From Neobacillus vireti (GTDB lineage Bacteria; Bacillota; Bacilli; Bacillales; Cytobacillaceae): a stretch of 64,000 bases of DNA. Location of the stretch: NCBI RefSeq assembly GCF_001026695.1, contig NZ_LDNB01000002.1:141998-205997 (forward strand), written 5' to 3'. Positions 56,075 through 64,000 of the stretch are shown one piece after another. Positions within the stretch are counted from its first letter, which is position 1; each line of letters opens with the position of its first letter. The notes below the pieces were generated by a model. The model did not search any database and was not told the DNA's origin. It saw only the letters and a program-made list of their open reading frames with translations. Both the position numbers and the translations under genes were made by a program.

Positions 56075-56542
56075 ATGAGAGCTAGGTATCGACTGATATT
56101 ATTCACTTGTGTATTTTTCTTGGCCGCCTGTAGTCATAATCAACCGGCCAAGGATAGTCAATTAGCCCTGATGAAAACGACGAATCCTAAACCAGTTGTT
56201 ACGGATAAAAGTAAAAATCGTAATCGTATTGAAGAAATAAAAAAAGAAGTAAGCTCATTTCCTCAAATTTATGATGTTGCCGTAGTGAAAGGGAAAAAAG
56301 ATACACTCGTTGCCTATAAGGTAAAGCATTTGCACCGATTTAGCATGAAAAAAATTGAAAAGAATCTAACCAAAATGCTTGAAGAAAAATATCCGAAAGA
56401 GAAGTTTACTGTTTCAAGTGATTATAAAATTTTTCTTGAAACGATTAGGTTGGATGAGCGAATGAAATCCCCTAAATTTTCTCACCGGGAAGCTGAAAAA
56501 CGCTTTAAAGAAATCGTTAAGATGACAGAAGCTACGAAGTAG
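56075..56542 (+). CDS. YhcN/YlaJ-like sporulation lipoprotein
   Basis: A 155-residue protein with a signal peptide ending in the lipobox FLAAC and a C-terminal region (about 50-110) of the YhcN/YlaJ type, RIEEIKKEVSSFPQIYDVAVVKGKKDTLVAYKV. It is probably a forespore inner-membrane lipoprotein. It stands 10 bp before spoVAC and is likely the first gene of that operon, an arrangement like that of spoVA2-type loci. CATTGTA at 56028-56034 resembles a sigma-G -10, but no convincing -35 is seen. Confidence 0.8.
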   Translation: MRARYRLILFTCVFFLAACSHNQPAKDSQLALMKTTNPKPVVTDKSKNRNRIEEIKKEVSSFPQIYDVAVVKGKKDTLVAYKVKHLHRFSMKKIEKNLTKMLEEKYPKEKFTVSSDYKIFLETIRLDERMKSPKFSHREAEKRFKEIVKMTEATK

Positions 56543-56552
56543 GAAAGGGCGA

Positions 56553-57041
56553 ATGAGAATGGAAAGCAAGCAAAAAAAGCAAAACACGACGCTCCAGCAG
56601 CGGAACTATCAACAGCTGCAGCAAAAGCATGAAATAAAAAGACCAGTACTGAAGAATTGTATCAAAGCATTTTTTGTTGGCGGCCTCATTTGTTTTATTG
56701 GCCAAGCAGTCAGTTATTTTTACATATATTTTTTTAATTTTACTGAGCAAAGTGTCGGAAATCCGACAGTGGCGACAATGGTCTTCTTCTCCATGCTATT
56801 AACCGGGTTTGGAGTCTACGATCGGATTGGACAATTTGGAGGAGCAGGAAGTGCTGTGCCTGTTACTGGGTTTGGTAACGCTGTTATCTCTGCTGCTATT
56901 GAACATCGGACAGAAGGGTTTGTTCTAGGTGTTGGCGGGAATATGTTCAAGCTTGCCGGATCGGTGATTCTCTTCGGTGTGTTCTCAGCGTTTGTTGTGG
57001 CGTTGGTTAAAACGCTTCTTGTTATTTGGGGGGTTTTGTAA
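56553..57041 (+). CDS. spoVAC: Stage V sporulation protein AC
   Basis: A 162-residue membrane protein with about four helices after a polar N-terminal 30 residues. The family hallmark FGGAGSAVPVTGFGNAV is near residue 95. SpoVAC is a mechanosensitive part of the channel that takes up and releases dipicolinic acid in spores. ATGs at 56553 and 56559 are both possible. It is followed directly by spoVAD. Confidence 0.93.
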   Translation: MRMESKQKKQNTTLQQRNYQQLQQKHEIKRPVLKNCIKAFFVGGLICFIGQAVSYFYIYFFNFTEQSVGNPTVATMVFFSMLLTGFGVYDRIGQFGGAGSAVPVTGFGNAVISAAIEHRTEGFVLGVGGNMFKLAGSVILFGVFSAFVVALVKTLLVIWGVL

Positions 57042-58067
57042 TTGTTAAAAGGGCATCAATCATGGGTATTCGCTAACCGGCCAATGATTTCAGCAACGGG
57101 AGTAACAGGAGGGCCATTTGAAGCAAATGGGAAACTGGCGAATGATTTTGATTTATTATATGAAGATTTATGGATGGGAAAAGAGTCCTACGAAAAAGCC
57201 CATCGTTTATTGCTTGAAGAAGCAATTAAAATGGCCTTAAAAAAAGGAGAAGTCCAAAAAGAACAGGTACAATTTTTATTTGCCGGAGATCTAATTAATC
57301 AGATTACCCCTACAAGCTTTGCGGCTAGAACGATGCAGATTCCTTATTTCGGTCTTTTCGGGGCCTGCTCTACTTCTATGGAGGGCTTAGCACTCTCCTC
57401 ATTTGTTGTTAATTACCAAGGAGCGAAATACGTGCTGACAGGTGCCTCAAGCCATAATGCAGCGGTAGAAAAGCAGTTTCGCTACCCAACAGAATATGGC
57501 GGTCAAAAACCGCCAACAGCACAATGGACCATTACAGGTGCGGGGGTTGCTCTTGTTCAGCCTAATGAGCCTGAGAAGTTGCACCCTGTAACAACATCAG
57601 CAACGATCGGAAAAGTTATCGATATGGGATTAACAGATCCGTTTAATATGGGTGGTGCAATGGCTCCGGCGGCAGCAGATACAATAATGGCTCATTTTCG
57701 TGACCTGAAATTAGACCCTTCGCACTATGATTTAATTGTTACGGGTGACCTAGGGAGAGTCGGTCACGATACGGCATTCGAATTGCTCAACAAAAGTGGT
57801 CTTAAAATGGAAAGGAAACAATTTCAGGATTGTGGCTTATTAATGTATAAAGATGATCAGCCGGTTCAATCCGGCGGCAGCGGTGCAGGGTGCTCTGCGA
57901 CTGTCCTTTATGGACATCTACTAAACCAAATGAAGAAGGGTACATATCAACGGATGTTGGTAGTTGCGACCGGGGCATTGTTATCACCGCTCAGTTTTCA
58001 GCAAAGCGAATCAATTCCTTGTATTGCCCATGCTGTCGCCATAGAGATGAATGGAGAAAAGGGGTGA
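57042..58067 (+). CDS. spoVAD: Stage V sporulation protein AD
   Basis: A 341-residue thiolase-fold protein that binds dipicolinic acid. [13 protein letters not shown] near residue 108 mirrors the thiolase cysteine region, and the C-terminal half has [11 protein letters not shown]. It starts at a TTG immediately after the spoVAC stop, with GGGGGG 10 bases upstream inside spoVAC. No ATG fits the family length, so the TTG start is well supported. Confidence 0.94.
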   Translation: MLKGHQSWVFANRPMISATGVTGGPFEANGKLANDFDLLYEDLWMGKESYEKAHRLLLEEAIKMALKKGEVQKEQVQFLFAGDLINQITPTSFAARTMQIPYFGLFGACSTSMEGLALSSFVVNYQGAKYVLTGASSHNAAVEKQFRYPTEYGGQKPPTAQWTITGAGVALVQPNEPEKLHPVTTSATIGKVIDMGLTDPFNMGGAMAPAAADTIMAHFRDLKLDPSHYDLIVTGDLGRVGHDTAFELLNKSGLKMERKQFQDCGLLMYKDDQPVQSGGSGAGCSATVLYGHLLNQMKKGTYQRMLVVATGALLSPLSFQQSESIPCIAHAVAIEMNGEKG

Positions 58068-58071
58068 ACCA

Positions 58072-58428
58072 ATGCTAGCGATGTTTTTCTGGTCCTTTGT
58101 GATTGGCGGTTTGATTTGTGTCATCGGACAGTTATTATTTGATGTAGCTAAACTGACACCAGGGCACACCTTAAGTTTGCTCGTGGTCACAGGTGCGGTG
58201 CTGGATGGGTTTGGATTGTACGAGCCACTGGTTGATTTTGCTGGTGCGGGAGCGACCATTCCGATTACCAGCTTTGGCAATTCCTTAGTTCACGGGGCGC
58301 TTCAGGATGCCAAGGCACATGGAATCATTGGCGTGCTAACTGGTATGTTTCAGGTAACAAGTTCTGGAATCTCAGCAGCGATTGTTTTCGGGTTTATTGG
58401 CGCCCTTATTTTTAAACCTAAAGGGTAA
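58072..58428 (+). CDS. spoVAE: Stage V sporulation protein AE (SpoVAEb)
   Basis: A 118-residue membrane protein related to SpoVAC, with the same type of motif ([20 protein letters not shown] near residue 63). AGGGGTGA overlaps the spoVAD stop and sets the ATG at 58072; the open frame from 58051 is not needed. It completes the C-D-Eb trio. No spoVAA, AB, AEa or AF, and no DUF1657 or DUF421 genes, are present here. Confidence 0.92.
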   Translation: MLAMFFWSFVIGGLICVIGQLLFDVAKLTPGHTLSLLVVTGAVLDGFGLYEPLVDFAGAGATIPITSFGNSLVHGALQDAKAHGIIGVLTGMFQVTSSGISAAIVFGFIGALIFKPKG

Positions 58429-58535
58429 AATGCACATTTTTCATGCTGGCTTTTGAATAGGTGGTCATGCCTGCACACACTAAAAAGTAATTTCATATGT
58501 TATTAATGAGATTACTTAAGTGAGGTGACTATTTT

Positions 58536-58664
58536 ATGTGCTTTGGATATGGCGGCTGCGGTTACGGCTACGGCGGTGGCTACGGCTACGGCTACGGCTC
58601 AACATTTGTATTAATCGTTGTATTGTTCATCCTTTTAATCATTGTTGGTGCAAGCTTCTATTAA
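58536..58664 (+). CDS. yjcZ: YjcZ family tiny sporulation protein
   Basis: A 42-residue protein: an N-terminal Gly/Tyr-rich half ([18 protein letters not shown]) and a C-terminal hydrophobic helix ([19 protein letters not shown]). This is the tiny transmembrane YjcZ/TIGR01732 pattern. GTGAGGTG precedes the ATG. Location matches B. subtilis yjcZ. Function unknown, expressed in sporulation in relatives. Confidence 0.9.
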   Translation: MCFGYGGCGYGYGGGYGYGYGSTFVLIVVLFILLIIVGASFY

Positions 58665-58688
58665 TAAATAATATGCTTGTTTCAGGTG

Positions 58689-58713
58689 GAAGGGGTTGGC
58701 TCAAAAAGTGGCC
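58689..58713 (+). terminator. Terminator of the YjcZ-like gene
   Basis: AAGGGGTTGGC and GCCAGCCCCTT pair around a short loop with one mismatch, followed by TCTTGTT. Confidence 0.75.
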
Positions 58714-58790
58714 AGCCCCTTTCTTGTTCCGACATTCACCATTTTCCTCTTCCATCATACAATAAAGTAGTTTATGAAGGAGTGTGATTT

Positions 58791-59051
58791 TTGAAAATGG
58801 ATAATGGATTCTTTAAAAACATAGAAAAGAAAACGGGCGTTAATATGAAAGAAATATTTGAGTTAGCAAATTCACTGCAAAATGCCAATTTTAAAGATGA
58901 AAAAACGGTCCGTAATGTGATCAAAAGAGTTTCGCAAATTGCTAATAAACCGGTAAGTAAAGAAATGGAAGATCAAATTGTAAGATCGATCATTAATGAC
59001 GGCAAGCAGCTTGACTTCAATACAATCTCGAAAATGATGAATAAAAAGTAA
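58791..59051 (+). CDS. spoVIF: Stage VI sporulation protein F
   Basis: An 86-residue soluble protein recognised as SpoVIF (YjcC): FFKNIEKKTGVNMKEIFELANSLQNANFKDE and DFNTISKMMNKK. In B. subtilis it is needed for spore coat assembly and works with GerE. The TTG at 58791 is 8 bases from AAGGAG, while the ATG at 58797 is 14 bases away, so the TTG is preferred. Confidence 0.93.
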   Translation: MKMDNGFFKNIEKKTGVNMKEIFELANSLQNANFKDEKTVRNVIKRVSQIANKPVSKEMEDQIVRSIINDGKQLDFNTISKMMNKK

Positions 59052-59058
59052 GAAAAGA

Positions 59059-59099
59059 AAGACCAACTCCTTTTTTTAGGAATCGGTCTTCTTTTTTTT
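59059..59099. terminator. Terminator of spoVIF
   Basis: AAGACC-CTCC pairs with AGGA-GGTCTT, with a small internal loop, followed by T8. It reaches into the last codons of the convergent helicase gene. Confidence 0.75.
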
Positions 59100-61376
59100 A
59101 TTTAAAGGAGCTAAAAACCGTGAGGGATTTGCTTTCTTTCCTCGCCTCTGTTGAGGTACTGAGATATAAAGCTGGTTCCGCGCGCGTGTCATCGCTACGT
59201 AAAATAATCTTCGCTCCTCTTCAATGGCAGTAAAATCACCATTTCGCTGCGCTTCTAAGGCAAAATCATGTGGCAGGCTGCCATCGACAGTCCCGATTAT
59301 ATAAACAGTTTTATATTCAAGCCCTTTAGCCCGGTGAATGGTGCTTAAGCTGATTGCATCTATAAAATGCTTACTTAGCTTCTTTATTTCTTTGTTCATT
59401 GCTGACATATGCTCGGAATGTGCAAGCAATGCCTCGATGGTTTCAAAGCTTTTTGCGGCAACTTTTAGGTCCTTAAGATCGTCCGAGCCTTTTTCGAGCT
59501 TGCTTGATTCGTTTCCCCGCTTCTTGAGGAAATCAAGAAAACCAAGATCTTTTTCGATTTTCTCAATCGCTATAATAGGGGACATATGCTTTAGTCCCCG
59601 AATAAGCGTCACAGCCTTTTTTAATTTTTTTTCTTGAAAGGCATGTGCCGTCTTTAAGTGTGATAATGCCTCAAGAAAACTGCAATCTTTCAGGATGCTC
59701 TGTGCTTTTAATTCTTTCAGTACCGCCTGCTTTAAAAATAAGAACGGCAGGATATCGGATAAGGCATGCGGGTCATCTTCATTCAAGCTAACCTTAAGAA
59801 AGGAGAGGGCACTTCTGACAATATACCGCTGATAAAAGCTTTCAGCATCTTGATCCATCTTAAAAGGAAGATTTGAACTTGCTAAGCGCTCAAAAATAGC
59901 ACGGGAGCCAGCATTAGTCCGATAAAGAACCGCAAAGTCTGAGGGATTTTCCCCATTAGAAATTCGTTCCTGAATATCTGTGACAATCATTGTTGCTTCT
60001 TCCTCTTCATCAAAGGGAAAAAATAAGAGCGGCAGCAAGCCTGATGAAAATTGGGCCTTCATTCGCTTCATTCTTCTGACTTTATTAGCAGCAATCATTT
60101 GTGTGGATGCAGCGACAATTTCATGGGAAGAACGGTAATTTTGTTCAAGAATGACCAATTTGGCAGCAGGGAAGTCTTTTTCAAATTCCAGCAAATAGCT
60201 GGGGTCACTCCCTCGGAATGAATAAATCGCTTGGTCATCATCGCCGACTGCACAAACGTTTTGATGCTTTCCTGATAGGAGTTTGATGAGTTCATACTGC
60301 ACCTTGTTTACATCCTGAAATTCATCAATTAAAAAATATTGAAAGCGGTCCTGATAGTGTGCTAGCAGGTCAGGGGAGGAATTCAAAAGTTGATAACAGC
60401 CAAGCAGCATGTCATCAAAGTCAAAAAGACCTTCTCGAAGCTTATATTCCTCATATTTTTTATATAGAAATACTGCCGTTTCATCCCACTCCGATGCGGG
60501 TCTCACTTCGTTTGGCATGAGGAGTGAGTTTTTCCAAAATCCAATTTGCTGTAGCGCCAGGTCAAAGGCAAATTCCTTTTCAGATAAGTTGATCTCTTTA
60601 CCAGCTTCTTTAAGGATTTTATCCCGCTGCCATTCTTTCTTTAATAATTTGTCAGCAGACCAATTGGCTCCATCATGAAACATAAGTATCCGATAAAAAA
60701 TACTGTGAAACGTACCCGTAACAAGTTGATTGATTTTTTCCCGTTTCATTTGTGGGTAGGAGAGCAATCGATCCTTCATTTCAGCGGCAGCTTTTGTCGT
60801 GAAGGTAACAAGCATAATCGTACGCGGATCAATCTGTTTATCATGGAGCATAAAAGCTGTTCGTACGGTTAACACTCGTGTTTTACCGCTCCCCGCACCA
60901 GCAAGGACTAGTACTGATCCTTCTGTATCCAGGACAGCCGCTGTTTGGCTTCGATCCAGGACAACTCCGCTTTCCGCTAGATCTAAGAGATAGGGCGGTC
61001 GTTTTTGCTGACAGCCTTCTGTTACCTGTTTAAATGGGATCAGGTATTCAATCGTTTTTGATGGTCTGAATAGTTCTACATTATTTGGGGTTTCTGTAAT
61101 CGTTCTGCCTTTTGGCAATTTAAATCCGTTCTGAACGCTAAAGCTTGCTGAACCCTCGGTAACTGTGGTTACCGCAGGATCTGGGCAATGTATTTCCGGT
61201 TCTTGGGTATGAAAAAAATAAGGGCTCTCGTGAATTCCCAGTAACAATCGAACTTTCTGGGCGCATGTAGGGCAGTGGAGTTCACCATTTTTCCCAGCAA
61301 GAAAGATTTTTTGATATTGTTCTCTAGCTAAGTTGTCAAGAACAATATTTTGATGTTGATAGATAGCTGTTTTCAT
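59076..61376 (-). CDS. yjcD: UvrD/PcrA-type helicase with CoiA-like zinc module (YjcD)
   Basis: A 766-residue superfamily 1A helicase. The N-terminal about 70 residues hold CPTCAQKVRLLLGIHESPYFFH and a later cysteine, the same spacing of residues as in CoiA. Helicase motifs follow: Walker A AGAGSGKT near 160, DEFQDVNKVQ near 350, VGDDDQAIYSFRG near 375, LEQNYRSS, and TIHRAKGLEYKTVYIIG near 690. It translocates on single-stranded DNA; role presumably repair or recombination. It is similar in size and location to B. subtilis YjcD. No strong binding site is seen before the ATG. Confidence 0.9.
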   Translation of the reverse strand: MKTAIYQHQNIVLDNLAREQYQKIFLAGKNGELHCPTCAQKVRLLLGIHESPYFFHTQEPEIHCPDPAVTTVTEGSASFSVQNGFKLPKGRTITETPNNVELFRPSKTIEYLIPFKQVTEGCQQKRPPYLLDLAESGVVLDRSQTAAVLDTEGSVLVLAGAGSGKTRVLTVRTAFMLHDKQIDPRTIMLVTFTTKAAAEMKDRLLSYPQMKREKINQLVTGTFHSIFYRILMFHDGANWSADKLLKKEWQRDKILKEAGKEINLSEKEFAFDLALQQIGFWKNSLLMPNEVRPASEWDETAVFLYKKYEEYKLREGLFDFDDMLLGCYQLLNSSPDLLAHYQDRFQYFLIDEFQDVNKVQYELIKLLSGKHQNVCAVGDDDQAIYSFRGSDPSYLLEFEKDFPAAKLVILEQNYRSSHEIVAASTQMIAANKVRRMKRMKAQFSSGLLPLLFFPFDEEEEATMIVTDIQERISNGENPSDFAVLYRTNAGSRAIFERLASSNLPFKMDQDAESFYQRYIVRSALSFLKVSLNEDDPHALSDILPFLFLKQAVLKELKAQSILKDCSFLEALSHLKTAHAFQEKKLKKAVTLIRGLKHMSPIIAIEKIEKDLGFLDFLKKRGNESSKLEKGSDDLKDLKVAAKSFETIEALLAHSEHMSAMNKEIKKLSKHFIDAISLSTIHRAKGLEYKTVYIIGTVDGSLPHDFALEAQRNGDFTAIEEERRLFYVAMTRARNQLYISVPQQRRGKKANPSRFLAPLNKKKKTDS

Positions 61377-61463
61377 ATATATAAACCTCTATTTCAATAG
61401 ATAAGACATGTTCAATCATAACAAAACCAGCCGGGATCTGAAAGTGTTTTAATCTAGGAAGAT

Positions 61464-61504
61464 AAAGAAGCACTTGCCAGGTTAACGGCAAGTGCTTCTT
61501 TTAA
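61464..61504 (-). terminator. Terminator of the yjcG-yjcF operon
   Basis: AAAGAAGCACTTGCC and GGCAAGTGCTTCTTT form a 15-bp perfect stem with T residues on the minus side. It overlaps the yjcF stop. Confidence 0.9.
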
Positions 61505-61929
61505 GTTAGTATTTCTTTAATCATTGTTTTATGAGGAATACCTGCATCCAAAAACTCGTCTGAGACGACCTCGTAACCAAGACCTTCATAGAAGGGAATG
61601 GCTTGTGTCTGGGCATTTAACTTTAATTTCTGTAACGAACAAGTTTGGGCGTGGTTCTCAATAGCATTCATGATCGATTTCCCTGCACCAGTTTTTCTTG
61701 CTTCTTTTAAAACACAAATGCGTTCAATCTTCCCGTATCCATCCACGACCCGGAATCTGCCAGCCCCGATAGGCGCATCTTCAAGATATAGGACAAAATG
61801 GGCGGCTTCATCTTCGTATTGGTCGATTTCCTCTTCAAGCGGGACGTTTTGCTCCTCCACGAAAACAATTTTTCTAATTGAAAAAGCATCTTCAAGTTCT
61901 TTTTGATTTTCTACAACTTTTACTTTCAC
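61501..61929 (-). CDS. yjcF: GNAT family acetyltransferase YjcF
   Basis: A 142-residue N-acetyltransferase. The N-terminal FVEEQNVPLEEEID and GKIERICVLKEARKTGAGKSIMNAIE (acetyl-CoA pyrophosphate loop) are as in the ElaA/YjcF group. It starts at GTG with AAAGGAATAGG that overlaps the yjcG stop region, so it is second in the yjcG-yjcF operon. The acceptor molecule is unknown. Confidence 0.9.
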   Translation of the reverse strand: MKVKVVENQKELEDAFSIRKIVFVEEQNVPLEEEIDQYEDEAAHFVLYLEDAPIGAGRFRVVDGYGKIERICVLKEARKTGAGKSIMNAIENHAQTCSLQKLKLNAQTQAIPFYEGLGYEVVSDEFLDAGIPHKTMIKEILT

Positions 61930-61935
61930 GTAAAC

Positions 61936-62448
61936 CTATTCCTTTCCAAGACGAAATGTTTCATAAACGGTCCAAGAACCATTTTCTAATTGATATAAAA
62001 GGTGGAAGCGGTCAATTGTTTCTTCATGATCAAGTTTGGTCATTCTAAGTGAACCTAAGACATCTGAGTGCTCGTCATCGGAAAGCTTTTGACCAATCGT
62101 AATATGTGGAACAAAGGCATAATCCGGGTTTTGTTCGCTATATTCTTGATTGACTTCGGAATGAAGGGCTGTAAGTTCTTCCGTTTTGTCCACTTTGAAA
62201 TAGATGACATTATTTACAGGCTGAAACGAGCTGACTTTGGAAGTTTTTAATGCGAATGGGTTGGTATTTTTAGCGATTTGCTGTAATTTGTCTGCTAAAT
62301 TCTTCGCATCCTCTTCTGTTGCTTCAAAGGCATTCTTTATCGTTAGGTGTGGAGGAATTAGAGCATAATGCGGATCATAGCGTTTGCGATAAGAATTCAC
62401 CAGGTCTTGAAGCTTTTTTGACGGGAAAATAACAACTCCAAATTTCAT
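61936..62448 (-). CDS. yjcG: 2H phosphoesterase family protein YjcG
   Basis: A 170-residue 2'-5' RNA ligase-like protein. The two HxT motifs are HLTIKNAF near residue 33 and HITIGQKL near 115, giving the two catalytic histidines and threonines of 2H phosphoesterases. Role in Bacillus unknown. GGAGGT precedes the ATG, and yjcF follows 6 bp later. Confidence 0.92.
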   Translation of the reverse strand: MKFGVVIFPSKKLQDLVNSYRKRYDPHYALIPPHLTIKNAFEATEEDAKNLADKLQQIAKNTNPFALKTSKVSSFQPVNNVIYFKVDKTEELTALHSEVNQEYSEQNPDYAFVPHITIGQKLSDDEHSDVLGSLRMTKLDHEETIDRFHLLYQLENGSWTVYETFRLGKE

Positions 62449-62588
62449 ACGTTTACCTCCGTTTATATAAAATTATTTTATTGGAAAACAAAGACTAATA
62501 AAAATCCTTCCTGCTATTATAGCAAATTTTCAAAATATATTAAATCACTTAAATCACACTTATGAAACTTGTGACAATAGTTGTAAGA

Positions 62589-63311
62589 CTAAAATAACAG
62601 TTTAAGTGCTCGTCTTAAATCTGGCTGCCAGTATGTCCAGGTATGATTTCCGTTAAATTCTTCATAAAAATATGTAAAAGGTTTTGCTGAAATTACTTTT
62701 GAAAGTTCGCGGTTTGGACCAATGAAATCACTCACTTTTCCGTTAGTCATGTGTACTTCCGTTTCTTGATTGCCAATGACGTGATAAATTTCTAAAAGCT
62801 GCTCTTCAGTAAAGTTTCTTATTATTTCCACTACCTGGTTGTCAACGTAAGGCGACTGCAACAGCACTTTTCCAAATGTGTGCGGATATTGAATTGCCGT
62901 CATTAATGAGACGGTCGCGGCAAGCGAGTCGCCAATAAGTGCTCTCGTCGAACCCATATGATAAGTAGGAAACTCTTTGTCAAGAAAAGGAACTAACTCA
63001 TGGGCAAGGAAGCGAATGTATTTTTGGTTTTCTGATCCTTTGGGATGGTATTTCCTGCGACGGTCCTCCACATCTTTATAGGGCACCCCAACAATTATTA
63101 AATTTTCAATTTCCCTTTTAGAAAGAAACTCGTCTGCTACTCGACCAATTCGGCCAAGCTGGAAATAATCGCGGCCATCCTGTGCGATTAACAACGAGTA
63201 TTTATATAACGGCGAAAAGTTTGCTGGCAGATAAATAAGGAGCTGGATTTCTTCCCCTAGCTCAACGCTTTGAAAGGTAAGTTCTTTAATCGTGCCCTTT
63301 GGAAACTCCAT
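62589..63311 (-). CDS. yjcH: Esterase family protein YjcH
   Basis: A 240-residue alpha/beta hydrolase of the enterochelin-esterase (esterase D-like) group. The nucleophile elbow is GDSLAA (G-x-S-x-A) near residue 120, and the C-terminal GNHTWTYWQPDL supplies the histidine. No signal peptide is seen. It is the first gene of a run with yjcG and yjcF, with a 140-bp gap that probably has its own yjcG promoter. Confidence 0.88.
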   Translation of the reverse strand: MEFPKGTIKELTFQSVELGEEIQLLIYLPANFSPLYKYSLLIAQDGRDYFQLGRIGRVADEFLSKREIENLIIVGVPYKDVEDRRRKYHPKGSENQKYIRFLAHELVPFLDKEFPTYHMGSTRALIGDSLAATVSLMTAIQYPHTFGKVLLQSPYVDNQVVEIIRNFTEEQLLEIYHVIGNQETEVHMTNGKVSDFIGPNRELSKVISAKPFTYFYEEFNGNHTWTYWQPDLRRALKLLF

Positions 63312-63366
63312 ACGACAAAACCCCCAATATTTCGATTAATACAACTGCATTTTATCATATATTAAC

Positions 63367-63600
63367 AAGAAAAGCGCAAGCGCCTTGCTCAGCCCCGATA
63401 TAGGGAGACTTAGTCGATTGGAAATCGGCTTAGTTTCCCTTAATGCGTACAGAAAGCGATAGCTTTCTGTAGCCAAGCACAAGACGAGCCGGCCGAAAGG
63501 TTGTTTTTTAACCTTTTGGACGGATTGGCTTGTGACCTCGAGGGGCGCTGGAGCTGGACAATTCTCAAATTTCAATGATATAAATTCTGATATTATTAGA
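63367..63600. repeat. Dispersed repeat family R1, long copy D
   Basis: About 234 bp with the left end AAGAAAAGCGCAAGCGCC and the right end GGCGCTGGAGCTGGACAATTCTCA ... TTCAATGATA ... TTCTGATATTA. Its interior is different from copies B and C and contains two small hairpins (AGAAAGC-GATA-GCTTTCT and AAAGGTT-N6-AACCTTT). It fills most of the 339-bp gap upstream of yjcH. Confidence 0.85.
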
Positions 63601-63650
63601 AATGCTTTTCACAATAGGAAGGGAGGTTGGGGGTATCGGAAATTAGGGGT

Positions 63651-63875
63651 TTAGTGAAGGTATCGTTTTTTTAAACGGGTTTCTGGCATGATGGATAAAA
63701 TGTTTTCCCGCTTAAAGGTGCGGACTTGTTTTCGAAGAAGACAATAGGCACGAATAAATTCTTCATTCACTTCCAGCACAATCAATTTCCGCTGAGATAA
63801 CTCATGGTTATCGGCAAGATAAATTATTTCTAAGGGCATATTTTCTTCTATGGAACGGATAAAAAGCCCATCCAT
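63651..63875 (-). CDS. Small WYL-like domain protein under a LexA box
   Basis: A 74-residue protein whose body (PLEIIYLADNHELSQRKLIVLEVNEEFIRAYCLLRKQVRTFKRENILSIMP) follows the beta-barrel pattern of a WYL domain, with the final RxFxxxxIL typical of that fold. WYL domains sense nucleotide or DNA-damage signals in larger regulators; here it stands alone. AAAGGAGGG precedes the ATG. A LexA-type box lies about 40 bp upstream, so SOS induction is likely. Confidence 0.6.
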   Translation of the reverse strand: MDGLFIRSIEENMPLEIIYLADNHELSQRKLIVLEVNEEFIRAYCLLRKQVRTFKRENILSIMPETRLKKRYLH

Positions 63876-63895
63876 GTAAAATCCCTCCTTTCATT

Positions 63896-63927
63896 ATTAT
63901 AATATTATTATATCCGAACATTCGTTC
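63896..63927 (-). promoter_or_regulatory. LexA (SOS) box and -10 elements
   Basis: CGAACATTCGTTC at 63915-63927 fits the Gram-positive LexA consensus CGAAC-N4-GTTC. Two minus-strand TATAAT elements (63912-63907 and 63901-63896) lie right next to it, so the box is placed to block RNA polymerase at the promoter of the gene starting at 63875. Confidence 0.8.
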
Positions 63928-64000
63928 TTTATTCGAAAAAAGTAGAACATCCATTCCTTTTTAGTGTTAAATGATTTATCGGTTTGAATGAATGGTAAGG

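Overview
This window is a chromosomal segment of a low-GC, endospore-forming Bacillaceae (Bacillus/Neobacillus-like). The evidence is strong AGGAGG-type ribosome binding sites, sporulation and germination genes, and gene order from about 13.8 kb to 63.3 kb that follows the Bacillus subtilis yjzC-yjcH interval (yjzC, yjzD, yjaU, yjaV, fabH-fabF, yjaZ, app, yjbA, trpS, opp, spxA, mecA, coiA, pepF, roxS, yjbH-yjbI, yjbK, yjbL, relQ, nadK, rluD-like, prpE, yjbQ, fabI, cotO, cotZ, yjcA, yjcZ, spoVIF, yjcD, yjcF, yjcG, yjcH). Differences from that template, as I recall it, are a clpB with a CtsR operator, a spoVAC-spoVAD-spoVAEb operon with a YhcN-like lipoprotein, a cardiolipin synthase next to mecA, and several dispersed repeats. 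No rRNA, tRNA, CRISPR, prophage or transposase gene was seen.

Region 1 (0-13.8 kb) is an anaerobic-adaptation locus. It holds two Fnr-type [4Fe-4S] regulators, a radical SAM/SPASM protein, moaA, moeA and mobB for molybdenum cofactor, a Ric/ScdA-type iron-sulfur repair protein and a YwiC-like membrane protein. Good or partial Fnr boxes lie upstream of five transcription units (radical SAM, moaA, ric, moeA, ywiC), each centred 41.5 bp upstream of the start predicted from a -10 element. This looks like a compact Fnr regulon. A complete germinant receptor operon (A-C-D-B order) is embedded in it.

Region 2 (13.8-22.7 kb) has yjzC, clpB, yjzD, yjaU, yjaV and the FapR-controlled fatty-acid initiation/elongation pair fabH-fabF. 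Region 3 (22.7-37.7 kb) has two complete oligopeptide ABC transporters, App (D-F-A-B-C) and Opp (A-B-C-D-F), separated by yjbA and a T-box-controlled trpS. Both transporters have an RNA hairpin just after the binding-protein gene. Region 4 (38-53 kb) centres on Spx proteolysis and stress: spxA, mecA and yjbH, with coiA, pepF, the redox-responsive small RNA RoxS/RsaE, a truncated haemoglobin, a small alarmone synthetase, NAD kinase, a pseudouridine synthase, PrpE and a CPA2 antiporter. Region 5 (53-64 kb) has FapR-controlled fabI, spore coat cotO/cotZ, yjcA, a spoVA2-type operon, tiny YjcZ-like protein, spoVIF, a UvrD-type helicase with a CoiA-like zinc module, yjcF-yjcG-yjcH, and a LexA-box-preceded WYL-like small protein.

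Four copies of one modular dispersed repeat (about 21.6, 37.7, 50.3 and 63.4 kb) share the same ends but have different interiors; three of them abut the stop codon of a neighbouring gene. A different, MITE-like repeat with terminal inverted repeats lies at 28.74-28.94 kb. All calls come from reading the sequence; no database search was possible.
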